From contig NZ_JADIKI010000022.1 in the NCBI RefSeq assembly GCF_044904605.1, forward strand, positions 434,001 through 498,000: a stretch of 64,000 nucleotides of DNA. The letters are read 5' to 3'. Source of the DNA: Dyella_B humi (lineage in GTDB: Bacteria; Pseudomonadota; Gammaproteobacteria; Xanthomonadales; Rhodanobacteraceae). Below the pieces are notes generated by a model. The model saw only the letters and a program-made list of their open reading frames with translations, searched no databases and was not told the DNA's origin. Both the position numbers and the translations under genes were made by a program. How positions within the stretch are numbered: the first letter of the stretch is position 1; every line of letters starts with the position of its first letter. Positions 57,932 through 64,000 of this stretch are shown piece by piece.

Positions 57932-58246
57932 TTACCCGTTAGCACACTGGTGTGAAGGAGGGCGCATGCCGGCGCCACGCAGGCGCCATTGCATGCAGAA
58001 CTTGGAGGTAAGGTGCGCTCCGCTCAGGCGTGGGCGTGGTTGGATGGGTGCATCAGCTACCCAGTGGCATTCCAAAACGCCGGTTGCAGCGTTTCGGCGC
58101 CACTGCGCATGCAGGGGAGCAGCGTGATGTAGCGGGGCAACGGCCGCGGCAGAACGCACGCGGTGCCAGGCGCCGCCCCAGGTTTTATGAAGATGGATGG
58201 CGCCAGCCGCGCGACGGCGGACTGCACGCAGATACAGCTTGTTCAT
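57932..58246 (-). CDS. Small basic protein behind a structured leader, hypothetical
   Basis: 104 residues. MNKLYLRAVRRRAAG start, then Trp-rich basic KTWGGAWHRV and WRRNAATGVLECHWVADAP. The ribosome binding site GAGGTGAG is excellent and is itself locked in an 8-bp hairpin (58249-58287). No known family. First gene after the leader and, with the 56-residue ORF and the SpeD-like gene, upstream of the Nramp-related transporter on one strand. Confidence 0.5.
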   Translation of the reverse strand: MNKLYLRAVRRRAAGAIHLHKTWGGAWHRVRSAAAVAPLHHAAPLHAQWRRNAATGVLECHWVADAPIQPRPRLSGAHLTSKFCMQWRLRGAGMRPPSHQCANG

Positions 58247-58248
58247 GA

Positions 58249-58409
58249 CTCACCTCGTTAAGCGCCAGCGGCGGCGCGAGAGGTGAGCCGGACTTTCCTA
58301 GTCGTGGAAAGCGCCGGCTGACCGAGCGCGGTCGCCGATAGGGCTTACGTTGTTCAACTGGCACGCCAACGCCGGATAGGTGCATCCGAAGCTGGCGCAT
58401 CGACTAGGA
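58249..58409 (-). promoter_or_regulatory. Structured leader with two exclusive folds (candidate riboswitch)
   Basis: Reading the - strand, 9 nt TCCTAGTCG (58409-58401 complement) can pair perfectly with CGACTAGGA (58304-58296 complement), closing a region of about 100 nt. Inside are two hairpins: CGGAT/ATCCG with CGCCA/TGGCG outside it, and CGGC-GACC/GGTC-A-GCCG. The 3' strand of the closing stem also lies in another hairpin, CTTTCC/GGAAAG flanked by GCCGG/CCGGC (58287-58318), so both cannot form together. Next, CTCACCTC/GAGGTGAG (58249-58287) hides the ribosome binding site of the 104-residue ORF. This is the plan of a riboswitch or leader switch. It matches no class I can recall. Confidence 0.55.
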
Positions 58410-58484
58410 GGGTTACTGTCCATTTCTCTTGGTTGGGTTATTTGAGAAGTGCCGTAGGAAAAGCTTCCCGAAGGCCCGCGCAAG

Positions 58485-58500
58485 ATACCCATGGGGGTAT
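58485..58500. promoter_or_regulatory. Palindromic operator of the CsoR/RcnR/FrmR type
   Basis: ATACCC-ATGG-GGGTAT, perfect 6-bp arms. Resembles the TACCC...GGGTA G/C-tract operators of the CsoR/RcnR/FrmR family. It lies between the divergent regulator (ATG 58609) and the leader of the transporter operon, so it can control both. Confidence 0.65.
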
Positions 58501-58608
58501 ATGTGTGTCAACCAGGTGACCGAAAAATTTACGCAAAAATACGTAAGCAGCAGTCTGCCCGTGGGACGTCAGCTTGCGTGGACGGCCGTGGTCGTGAAAA
58601 CTCCCGTC

Positions 58609-58887
58609 ATGCCACATACCGTTCGAGAAAAAACCAAGCTGCTCAACCGAACCCGACGACTCCGCGGCCAGATCGAAGCCCTGGAGCGCGCCCTCAGCGA
58701 AGAGGACGACTGTTCGAAGATCCTGCATCAGATCGTTGCGGCGCGCGGCGCCATCAATGGGCTGCTGACCCAGGTAATCGAAGGGGTCATACGAGAACAC
58801 CTGCTGGACGAGACCAGCCACACGTTGGAAGCGAAGCAGCACGATGCGGAAGAGCTGATTTCGGCGCTGAAGACGTATATCAAGTAG
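58609..58887 (+). CDS. RcnR/FrmR-family metal- or aldehyde-sensing repressor
   Basis: 92 residues from MPHTVREKTKLL, aligned with RcnR and FrmR. Sensor positions are H3, C35 (DDCSK) and H64; the H60 of Ni/Co-binding RcnR is Val here, so the metal set is incomplete. LLNRTRRLRGQIEALERAL is the DNA-binding first helix. Upstream in-frame starts exist and no strong ribosome binding site is seen, so a longer form (from GTG 58594) is possible. Divergent from the structured leader operon with a candidate operator between, suggesting control of the Nramp-related transporter. Confidence 0.88.
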   Translation: MPHTVREKTKLLNRTRRLRGQIEALERALSEEDDCSKILHQIVAARGAINGLLTQVIEGVIREHLLDETSHTLEAKQHDAEELISALKTYIK

Positions 58888-58936
58888 CGCCCGCAGCGTG
58901 GGGCTGCTTACTTGCTGAGATGTCCATCTATTCCTC

Positions 58937-58968
58937 GCCGTCATTCCCGCTTTCGCGGGAATGACGGC
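58937..58968. repeat. CGTCATTCCCGC REP hairpin
   Basis: GCCGTCATTCCCGC and GCGGGAATGACGGC with a short loop, downstream of the repressor gene. A rho-independent terminator of the convergent gene follows at 58994. Confidence 0.85.
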
Positions 58969-58993
58969 CCACAAAGACTGATGCCTCTGAAAC

Positions 58994-59022
58994 AAAAAAG
59001 CCGCCAGTAACCCGGCGGCTTT
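58994..59022 (-). terminator. Terminator of the leucine dehydrogenase gene
   Basis: AAAGCCGCC / GGCGGCTTT stem, then on the - strand a T-rich run. Lies 22 nt after the stop at 59044. Confidence 0.82.
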
Positions 59023-59043
59023 CTAGTGAAGGCTAACGATCGC

Positions 59044-60147
59044 TTACTGCCCGCGCATACGACCAGCAAAGCGCGGCGCGCCGTTGCCCATGTGCGGCAG
59101 CTTGATCTTGCCGATGGACTCGATACGCTCTTCCGCCAAGCGGTCGGCCGCCCTATAGGTGGGCACGTTCTGCGTCTTGCTGATTTCGAAGATGCGGCCC
59201 AGGTTGTAGTAGATGGTGCGCATCATGCGCATGGCGCGTTCGCGGTTGTAACCGTCGATTTCCAGCGACACATTCATCACGCCGCCGGCGTTGACGGCAT
59301 AGTCCGGCGCGTACAGCACGCCGCGGCGCTGCAATTCGTCGCCGATGGCGTCGGTGGCCAGCTGATTGTTGGCTGCGCCGCAGATGATCTTGGCCTTGAT
59401 GCGGTCGATGGTTTGCTCGTTCAGCGTGCCGCCCAGTGCGCAGGGCGCGTAGACATCGGCGTCGACGTCATAGATTTCATCCAGGCCCACGGCTTCGCAG
59501 CCTAGTTCGTCGACGCAGCGCTGCACGGAATCCTTATTGATGTCAGTGACGAACACCTTGGCGCCCTGTTCGCGTAGCAGCTTGATGAATTCGCTGCCTA
59601 CGTGGCCCGCGCCCTGCACGGCGTAGCTGTACTTGCCCACGTCTTCGTTGCCGTGCTTGTAATTGAGTGCGGCCATCAAGCCCTGCAGCGTGCCGAAGGC
59701 GGTGAACGGCGAGGGATCGCCCGAGCCACCATGCACCTGGTGTACGCCTGTCACGTATTCGGTTTCGCGGAAAACGTATTCCATATCGTTCACGTCGATA
59801 CCCACGTCCTCAGCCGTGATGTAGCGGCCGTTGAGCGAGTTGACGAAACGACCGAAGGCGCGGAACAGCGCTTCAGATTTGTCCTTGGACGGATCACCGA
59901 TGATCACCGCCTTGCCGCCGCCCAGGTTCAGGCCGGCCACGGCGTTCTTGTAGGTCATGCCGCGCGACAGGCGCAGCACGTCGTTCACTGCGTCTTGCTC
60001 GGTCTTGTACGGCCACATGCGCAGGCCGCCCAGTGCCGGGCCCAGCACCGTGTTATGGATCGCAATGATGGCTTTCAGGCCGGCGTCTTTGCTGTGGCAG
60101 AAGACAACTTCTTCGTGGCCTGTTTTAGCGATGGTTTCGAAAATCAT
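59044..60147 (-). CDS. Leucine (Glu/Leu/Phe/Val family) dehydrogenase
   Basis: 367 residues from MIFETIAKTGH. LGGLRMWPYKTEQDAVNDVLRLSRGMTYKNAVAGLNLGGGK carries the substrate Lys residues, and AVQGAGHVGSEF is the NAD loop. Closest to leucine dehydrogenase: it deaminates leucine, valine and isoleucine to the 2-oxo acids and so feeds the liu enzymes encoded upstream in the window. It is a stand-alone gene. Confidence 0.9.
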   Translation of the reverse strand: MIFETIAKTGHEEVVFCHSKDAGLKAIIAIHNTVLGPALGGLRMWPYKTEQDAVNDVLRLSRGMTYKNAVAGLNLGGGKAVIIGDPSKDKSEALFRAFGRFVNSLNGRYITAEDVGIDVNDMEYVFRETEYVTGVHQVHGGSGDPSPFTAFGTLQGLMAALNYKHGNEDVGKYSYAVQGAGHVGSEFIKLLREQGAKVFVTDINKDSVQRCVDELGCEAVGLDEIYDVDADVYAPCALGGTLNEQTIDRIKAKIICGAANNQLATDAIGDELQRRGVLYAPDYAVNAGGVMNVSLEIDGYNRERAMRMMRTIYYNLGRIFEISKTQNVPTYRAADRLAEERIESIGKIKLPHMGNGAPRFAGRMRGQ

Positions 60148-60236
60148 TGGAACTTGGACTCCACGTCGGACGGTGCTTGGGGACAGCACTGAGTAGGGGA
60201 AGCGTTGGCCCCGCCAAGGACCTGACGCCTGAAACT

Positions 60237-60262
60237 CAAAACCCCAGCAAGGAGCTGGGGTG
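60237..60262 (-). terminator. Hairpin upstream of leucine dehydrogenase
   Basis: ACCCCAGC / GCTGGGGT stem with 5-nt loop and, on the - strand, TTTTGAGTTT after it. Either a second terminator after the YXWGXW gene or an attenuator in the 90-nt leader of the dehydrogenase; the sequence does not decide. Confidence 0.5.
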
Positions 60263-60333
60263 GGCGAGTTATCCCAATAATTCTAGTACGAGCCGCGAAG
60301 GCAGCGCTTTCGCATCGCAACAAACCGTGAAAT

Positions 60334-60363
60334 AAAAAACGCCCCGCGCGAAGGCGGGGCGTT
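60334..60363 (-). terminator. Terminator of the YXWGXW lipoprotein gene
   Basis: AACGCCCC / GGGGCGTT stem plus inner GC pairs, followed on the - strand by a run of six T. 28 nt after the gene stop. Confidence 0.85.
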
Positions 60364-60390
60364 CCAGATATTTATATGGAAGTGGTGTGT

Positions 60391-60759
60391 TTACCCTTGA
60401 ACCCACACACCTACGCGAAAATGGTAGCCATCCGGATGGTGTTCCCAATGCGGATGCACGTAGTGATAGCCCTGACGCATCGGTTCCCAGTGACCGCGCA
60501 CCGCTACGTAGCGACCGCCATCCCAATGCCAGTAACCGCGTGCCCACATATAACCCGGACGCGGCGGGGGCACTTCTTCGATCACCTCAACCGGCGGCGG
60601 TTGCGGAGCAACGACTTCGACCACCTGCGGCGGAGGCGGCGGAGGCTGCTGGACATACACCACACGACGTGGCGGTGGCGCAGGTTGTTCCACGACGCAA
60701 CCGGCGGTTATGGCCGTTACGCCTGCAAGGGCAAGCAAGGATGCAAAACGCAATGACAT
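60391..60759 (-). CDS. YXWGXW-repeat lipoprotein
   Basis: 122 residues. Lipobox ITAGC (Cys 21), a Pro/Val-rich linker (PPPPPPQVVEVVAPQPPPVEVIEEVPPPRP), then one aromatic repeat YMWARGYWHWDGGRYVAVRGHWE and a His-rich tail. YXWGXW proteins are small envelope proteins of unknown function. It has its own terminator. Confidence 0.9.
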   Translation of the reverse strand: MSLRFASLLALAGVTAITAGCVVEQPAPPPRRVVYVQQPPPPPPQVVEVVAPQPPPVEVIEEVPPPRPGYMWARGYWHWDGGRYVAVRGHWEPMRQGYHYVHPHWEHHPDGYHFRVGVWVQG

Positions 60760-60897
60760 GAAAATATCCCCAGAGATGTTTGGATCGAAAAGGCTGTCGA
60801 TCCGGTCAGTGCTGCGCGCAAGTTTACCTAACGAGCTAGCGATGTGATCCTGCGCTTCATCGCGGGATGAAGCGCAGGTTATTGCGGCACGCTGCGA

Positions 60898-61227
60898 TCA
60901 ACGGCCCCAGTAGCCGTCACGCCAATACCAGTTCGGGCCGCGGTGCTGCCATGCGCCTGGATACCAGCGATAGCCCGGACGCGCCCGCGCCCATGCACCC
61001 GGTATCCACACATGGCGACGGTAGCCCGGATCCCAGCGCCAATAACCCGGTACCCATACGAAACCGCGACGCGGCGGCGGCGCGCGTTCGAAGCGCGGCG
61101 GCGGCGGCGCCACATTGATGCCGACGCCCACGCTTACTTGCGCAGAAGCGGGCGGCGTATAGCTGACGCTGGCCAACGCAAGGCCAATGCCTGCAACAAG
61201 GGCCAATTTGCGGGTCATGCTGATCAT
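60898..61227 (-). CDS. YXWGXW-repeat secreted protein
   Basis: 109 residues from MISMTRK (ribosome binding site GAGAGGA), a few codons longer than the alternative ATG at 61218. Signal peptide to TPPASAQV. Aromatic repeats FVWVPGYWRWDPGYRRHVWIPGAW, RWYPGAWQHRG and NWYWRDGYWGR. A paralogue of the neighbouring lipoprotein without a lipobox. Confidence 0.88.
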   Translation of the reverse strand: MISMTRKLALVAGIGLALASVSYTPPASAQVSVGVGINVAPPPPRFERAPPPRRGFVWVPGYWRWDPGYRRHVWIPGAWARARPGYRWYPGAWQHRGPNWYWRDGYWGR

Positions 61228-61413
61228 GATGTCCTCTCTTTTGTAGAAAGCAGCCGCAATCGGCGGCTGGCAGTTCGGCAAACGCAATCGTATTTCGTGT
61301 TGTTGACGTGATTGCTTTCGGCGGTTCAGGAAGCAGCAGAATTATTTGCGACGGAGAAGGGTGAGATATCCCGCAATGGCCGGTGTGAATCCAGGAGTGT
61401 GATCAAGGCGAAT

Positions 61414-61535
61414 CGTCATTCCGGCGAAGGCCGGAATCCAGTCTTAGTAAACCGTGCGAAGCACACAAAGTCCTTTCGATACGCGTGCTTCGCACAGTGT
61501 ATTTGAACTGGATTCCGGCCTTCGCCGGAATGACG
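61414..61535. repeat. CGTCATTCCGGC inverted-repeat element
   Basis: 122 nt bounded by CGTCATTCCGGCGAAGGCC and its inverse GGCCTTCGCCGGAATGACG. The ATTCC-type family as at 20015, but with a GGCC core. An inner inverted pair GTGCGAAGCAC / GTGCTTCGCAC is present. The element occupies most of the gap between the YXWGXW gene and the TetR gene. No ORF inside. Confidence 0.85.
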
Positions 61536-61614
61536 GTGAGGCTGGGGCTGGCATCACTCCACAGCTCGCGTTGCGCGCATAACAAATTCTTAGCGCTCAC
61601 GACTCTAGAAATAA

Positions 61615-61629
61615 AACGAACGATCGTGC
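61615..61629 (+). promoter_or_regulatory. Candidate TetR operator
   Basis: ACGAACGATCGTGCT, palindromic around CGATCG (8 of 12 flanking positions match by eye), 13 nt before the tetR start. Position fits autoregulation. Confidence 0.45.
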
Positions 61630-61641
61630 TATTTTCGTCTC

Positions 61642-62247
61642 ATGAACGTAGCCACCAACCCCAGCAAAGGCGCCGCCACTCGCGAGCTGATCCTTGAACA
61701 CGCCTACCAACTCGCCCGGCACGACGGCCTCGAAGGTCTATCCATCGGCGCCCTGGCTCTAGGCGTGGGCATGTCCAAGAGCGGCGTGTTCGCCCACTTC
61801 GGCTCGCGCGAGGATCTGCAACTCGCCCTGCTGGACGCGGTCTCCACGCGCTTCATCGAGTTCATAAAGCTACCGGCGCTGAAACAGCCGCGCGGCTTGC
61901 GACGTTTGCGCGCGATGATCGAGCGCTGGGTCGAGTGGGGGCACATCCATCAGAGCGGATGCGTATTGCTCAGCGCAGCCGTGGAATACGACGGCCGCGC
62001 CGACGGCGCCTTGCGCGAGCGCGTATTGCAACAGCAATCAGCCTGGCGCGGTGAATTAGCGCGCGCCGTGAGTTTGACGATGCAAGTCGGCGAACTGCGC
62101 GCCGACACGGATCCCGAACAACTCGCTTTCGAAATCTATGCCTTGATGCTCGGCCTGCATCACGACGCGGGCTTGTTCGGTTTCGACCAAGCCAGCCGTC
62201 GCACTTGGAAAGCACTCGACCGTCTGTTTGCCAGTTACCAGCCCTGA
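61642..62247 (+). CDS. TetR-family transcriptional regulator
   Basis: 201 residues. HTH: LSIGALALGVGMSKSGVFAHFGSREDLQLALLDAV, typical TetR recognition helix. The C-terminal part is helical and probably ligand binding. Followed 18 nt later by an alpha/beta hydrolase gene, which is likely its target and co-transcribed. Confidence 0.93.
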   Translation: MNVATNPSKGAATRELILEHAYQLARHDGLEGLSIGALALGVGMSKSGVFAHFGSREDLQLALLDAVSTRFIEFIKLPALKQPRGLRRLRAMIERWVEWGHIHQSGCVLLSAAVEYDGRADGALRERVLQQQSAWRGELARAVSLTMQVGELRADTDPEQLAFEIYALMLGLHHDAGLFGFDQASRRTWKALDRLFASYQP

Positions 62248-62265
62248 ACCCCCAGGAGCCCCATC

Positions 62266-63198
62266 ATGAAGCGCCAGACTGCACACTCACGCCATCACTC
62301 GTCGCGCCAGACGTTGAAACTCAGCGCCGTACGCATCGGTTTCGCGGTCGGCGGCCGGTTGGCGCCGCAACACACGGTAGATCGCGCGGCACGCTTGTTC
62401 GCCACGCCGTTCGCCAGCAGCCGCAGCCGCGCACGCGCCGCGCAGCCGGATGAAACCATGCAGCGCGGTGAACTCGTCATCAACGGCGAATCCATTGCCA
62501 CGTATGTATGGGGCGATCCATCCACGCAGCCTTATGCGTTGCTCGTGCACGGCTGGTCCAGCTTCGGCCTGCGTTTTCTGCCGTGGGTGGCGAAGCTGCG
62601 CGCGCTGGGCTTTGCCGTCGTCAGCTTCGACCAACCGGGTCATGGCGCAAGCACTGGCAGCTTGTGCACCTTGCTGGATTTCATCACCACCACTCGCGCG
62701 GTCGGCAAACATTTCGGCAACGCCGCACTGGCCATTGGTCATTCGATGGGTGGCGCCGCGACAGCCTTGGCACAAGGCGAAGATTGGCACGCACAGCGTC
62801 TGGTATTGATCGCGCCTGCCGCAGACATCGAAGCCGCCGCTAATCGTTTCATTCGCTTCGTGCGTCTTGGCGAGCATCTGCGTGAGCCGTTTCTTTCCTG
62901 GTACGAACGCCGCACCGGTGTGCACGCGCGCGATCTGCACGTACATCATCACGTGCCTTCGCTCGGTCAGCCTGGTTTGATCGTGCACGATCTGGACGAC
63001 CGCGAAGTACCGTGGGAAGAGGGCGAGCGTTATGCACGCTACTGGCGTGGTGCGCGGCTGCTTACCACGCAAGGCTTAGGGCATCACCGCATTCTCGATG
63101 CGCAGGAAGTGATCGATGCGACGCTGGCGTTTTTGCGTGGTGAAAGCGTGGGTGATCGGGTAGTGGCGTCGCCGAATTTGCCGTTTGGGTTGGCGTGA
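62266..63198 (+). CDS. Alpha/beta hydrolase
   Basis: 310 residues. Catalytic Ser in GHSMGG, Asp in DLDDREVPW and His in GLGHHRIL; LVHGWSSFGLRF gives the oxyanion loop. The N-terminal 60 residues are basic and without a clear signal. Substrate unknown; lipase, esterase or aryl esterase are all possible. Confidence 0.88.
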   Translation: MKRQTAHSRHHSSRQTLKLSAVRIGFAVGGRLAPQHTVDRAARLFATPFASSRSRARAAQPDETMQRGELVINGESIATYVWGDPSTQPYALLVHGWSSFGLRFLPWVAKLRALGFAVVSFDQPGHGASTGSLCTLLDFITTTRAVGKHFGNAALAIGHSMGGAATALAQGEDWHAQRLVLIAPAADIEAAANRFIRFVRLGEHLREPFLSWYERRTGVHARDLHVHHHVPSLGQPGLIVHDLDDREVPWEEGERYARYWRGARLLTTQGLGHHRILDAQEVIDATLAFLRGESVGDRVVASPNLPFGLA

Positions 63199-63204
63199 TC
63201 ATCT

Positions 63205-63230
63205 CCCCTCTCCCTTCGGGAGAGGGGCTT
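63205..63230. repeat. CCCTCTCC-type palindrome
   Basis: CCCCTCTCCCTTCGGGAGAGGGG, single copy, between the convergent hydrolase and symporter genes. Confidence 0.75.
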
Positions 63231-63244
63231 GGTCCCTGCAACGC

Positions 63245-64000
63245 TCAAGCAGCGTTGTACCTCTCCAAATCCAACCCACCTTCCGACTTCGCCACCACCA
63301 CCGCCGTCACCGAATCCCCCGTCACATTCGCCGACGTACAACACATATCCAACAACCGATCCACCGCCGCAATCACCGCAATCACATCCAGCGGCAAACC
63401 CACCGACGACAGCACCAGCCCCATCACCACCAGCGCCGCGCCGGGAATGCCCGCGGCACCGATGGACGCCAGCGTGGTAGTCAGCATAACCGTCAACAGC
63501 TGCGTAAACGAAAGCTCGATGCCATACGCATTGCTGGCGAAGATCGTCACCGTACCGAGATAGCACGCCAGCCCCGCCATATTCACGGTAGAGCCCAACG
63601 GCAACACGAAACTCGCCACGCGCGGATCCACACCCATGCGCTCTTGCGTGTTCTCCAGGTTCAACGGCAGCGTCGCCGCGCTGCTGGCGGAGGAATACGC
63701 AAACAGCTGCACCGGGATCATCTTGCGCAGGAACGGCAGCGGATTGATCCGCCACAACATCAGCATCCCCCCGCAGATCACGATCATGAAGAACAGCATC
63801 ACCGCATAATTCACCAATACCAGCGAACCAAGATGGCCCAACACGGAGAAACCGTGATCCGCGGTGACATAAGCCATCAGCCCGAACACACCGATCGGCG
63901 CGAACTTCAGCACCATGTGGATCAGCTTGAACACCACGCTGGAAAGGCTGTTGAAAAAGCCGCGCACCTGCGCTGCCGCCTCGCCGGCCAAATTGATCGC
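63245..64000 (-). CDS. Dicarboxylate/amino acid:cation symporter, partial
   Basis: About 250 C-terminal residues; the start lies beyond the window. DAACS family: SSASSAATLPLNLE, LPLGSTVNMAGLA (re-entrant loop) and AAGIPGAALVVMGLVLSSVGLPLDVIAVIAAVDRLLDMCCTSANVTGDSVTAVVVAKSEG. Sodium- or proton-coupled uptake of glutamate, aspartate or C4-dicarboxylates. Confidence 0.93.
   Translation of the reverse strand, partial: AINLAGEAAAQVRGFFNSLSSVVFKLIHMVLKFAPIGVFGLMAYVTADHGFSVLGHLGSLVLVNYAVMLFFMIVICGGMLMLWRINPLPFLRKMIPVQLFAYSSASSAATLPLNLENTQERMGVDPRVASFVLPLGSTVNMAGLACYLGTVTIFASNAYGIELSFTQLLTVMLTTTLASIGAAGIPGAALVVMGLVLSSVGLPLDVIAVIAAVDRLLDMCCTSANVTGDSVTAVVVAKSEGGLDLERYNAA

Noticed and set aside
58249..58409. 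Known yybP-ykoY manganese or M-box magnesium riboswitch
   Set aside because: The GGGGAGUAG and UCAACAUA segments of yybP-ykoY are missing. Only an AGGTGAG match to the M-box was seen, and that is the ribosome binding site. Kept only as a structured leader of unknown class.
61312..61506. Short open frame across 61312-61506
   Set aside because: Runs through a palindromic repeat and has no credible ribosome binding site or family match.

Overview
The window is about 64 kb of GC-rich, densely coded DNA. It suggests a gammaproteobacterium of the Lysobacterales (Xanthomonadales), most likely Rhodanobacteraceae such as Dyella, Luteibacter or Frateuria. The pointers are the acetylcitrulline-type arginine pathway with a fused ArgB-ArgA kinase/synthase, a xanthomonadin-like aryl polyene (APE) cluster, an EfpL-type elongation factor, and several families of REP-like palindromes between genes. 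The genus is inferred; no rRNA or tRNA gene was seen.

Layout. (1) 1-10829, + strand: arginine and proline biosynthesis (argF', argG, argE, argBA, argC, argH, proB, proA), with paiB-like, osmC-like, cupin and NTF2-like genes interspersed. (2) 10894-13879, - strand: kynureninase, a small secreted protein and an ACMSD-type decarboxylase, which are tryptophan/kynurenine catabolism. (3) 13969-19958: a FUSC membrane protein, efpL, an HSD10-type dehydrogenase, an RcnB-like periplasmic protein, two acetyltransferases and a YdeI-type protein. (4) 20164-39792, mainly - strand: a complete leucine/isovalerate degradation set (liuA to liuE plus a thiolase). It is interrupted by a + strand feoA-feoB-Cys-rich gene operon with a candidate Fur box, a secreted phospholipase-D-like protein, a membrane J-protein/HscC chaperone pair, and a NalP/SphB1-like lipoprotein protease autotransporter. 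(5) 40519-53491, - strand: an APE cluster with two ketosynthases, a chain-length factor, ketoreductase, two dehydratases, two acyl carrier proteins, two acyltransferases, thioesterase, methyltransferase, LolA-like and MMPL transport proteins, a glycosyltransferase and a COG4648 membrane protein. (6) 53762-58887: an OprB-type porin, then the most unusual segment. That segment holds a divergent RcnR/FrmR-family repressor with a palindromic operator, a long structured leader with two mutually exclusive folds and a sequestered ribosome binding site, two small ORFs, a SpeD-like protein lacking all three catalytic residues, and an Nramp-related transporter with non-canonical metal ligands. (7) 59044-64000: leucine dehydrogenase, two YXWGXW-repeat proteins, a TetR regulator with an alpha/beta hydrolase, and a partial dicarboxylate/amino-acid symporter.

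Working together: leucine dehydrogenase and the liu enzymes would carry leucine to acetyl-CoA and acetoacetate. The arg genes follow the acetylated route (acetylornithine, acetylcitrulline, citrulline). The APE enzymes build, modify, lipid-anchor and export a polyene pigment, but no starter-unit gene (ammonia lyase, chorismatase or AMP-ligase) lies in the window. The 55.4-58.9 kb module is my best candidate for an undescribed system: I propose metal (perhaps Mg2+) and possibly polyamine-linked control of an Nramp-related transporter through an RNA switch and a degenerate SpeD domain. That proposal is inference from motifs and gene order.
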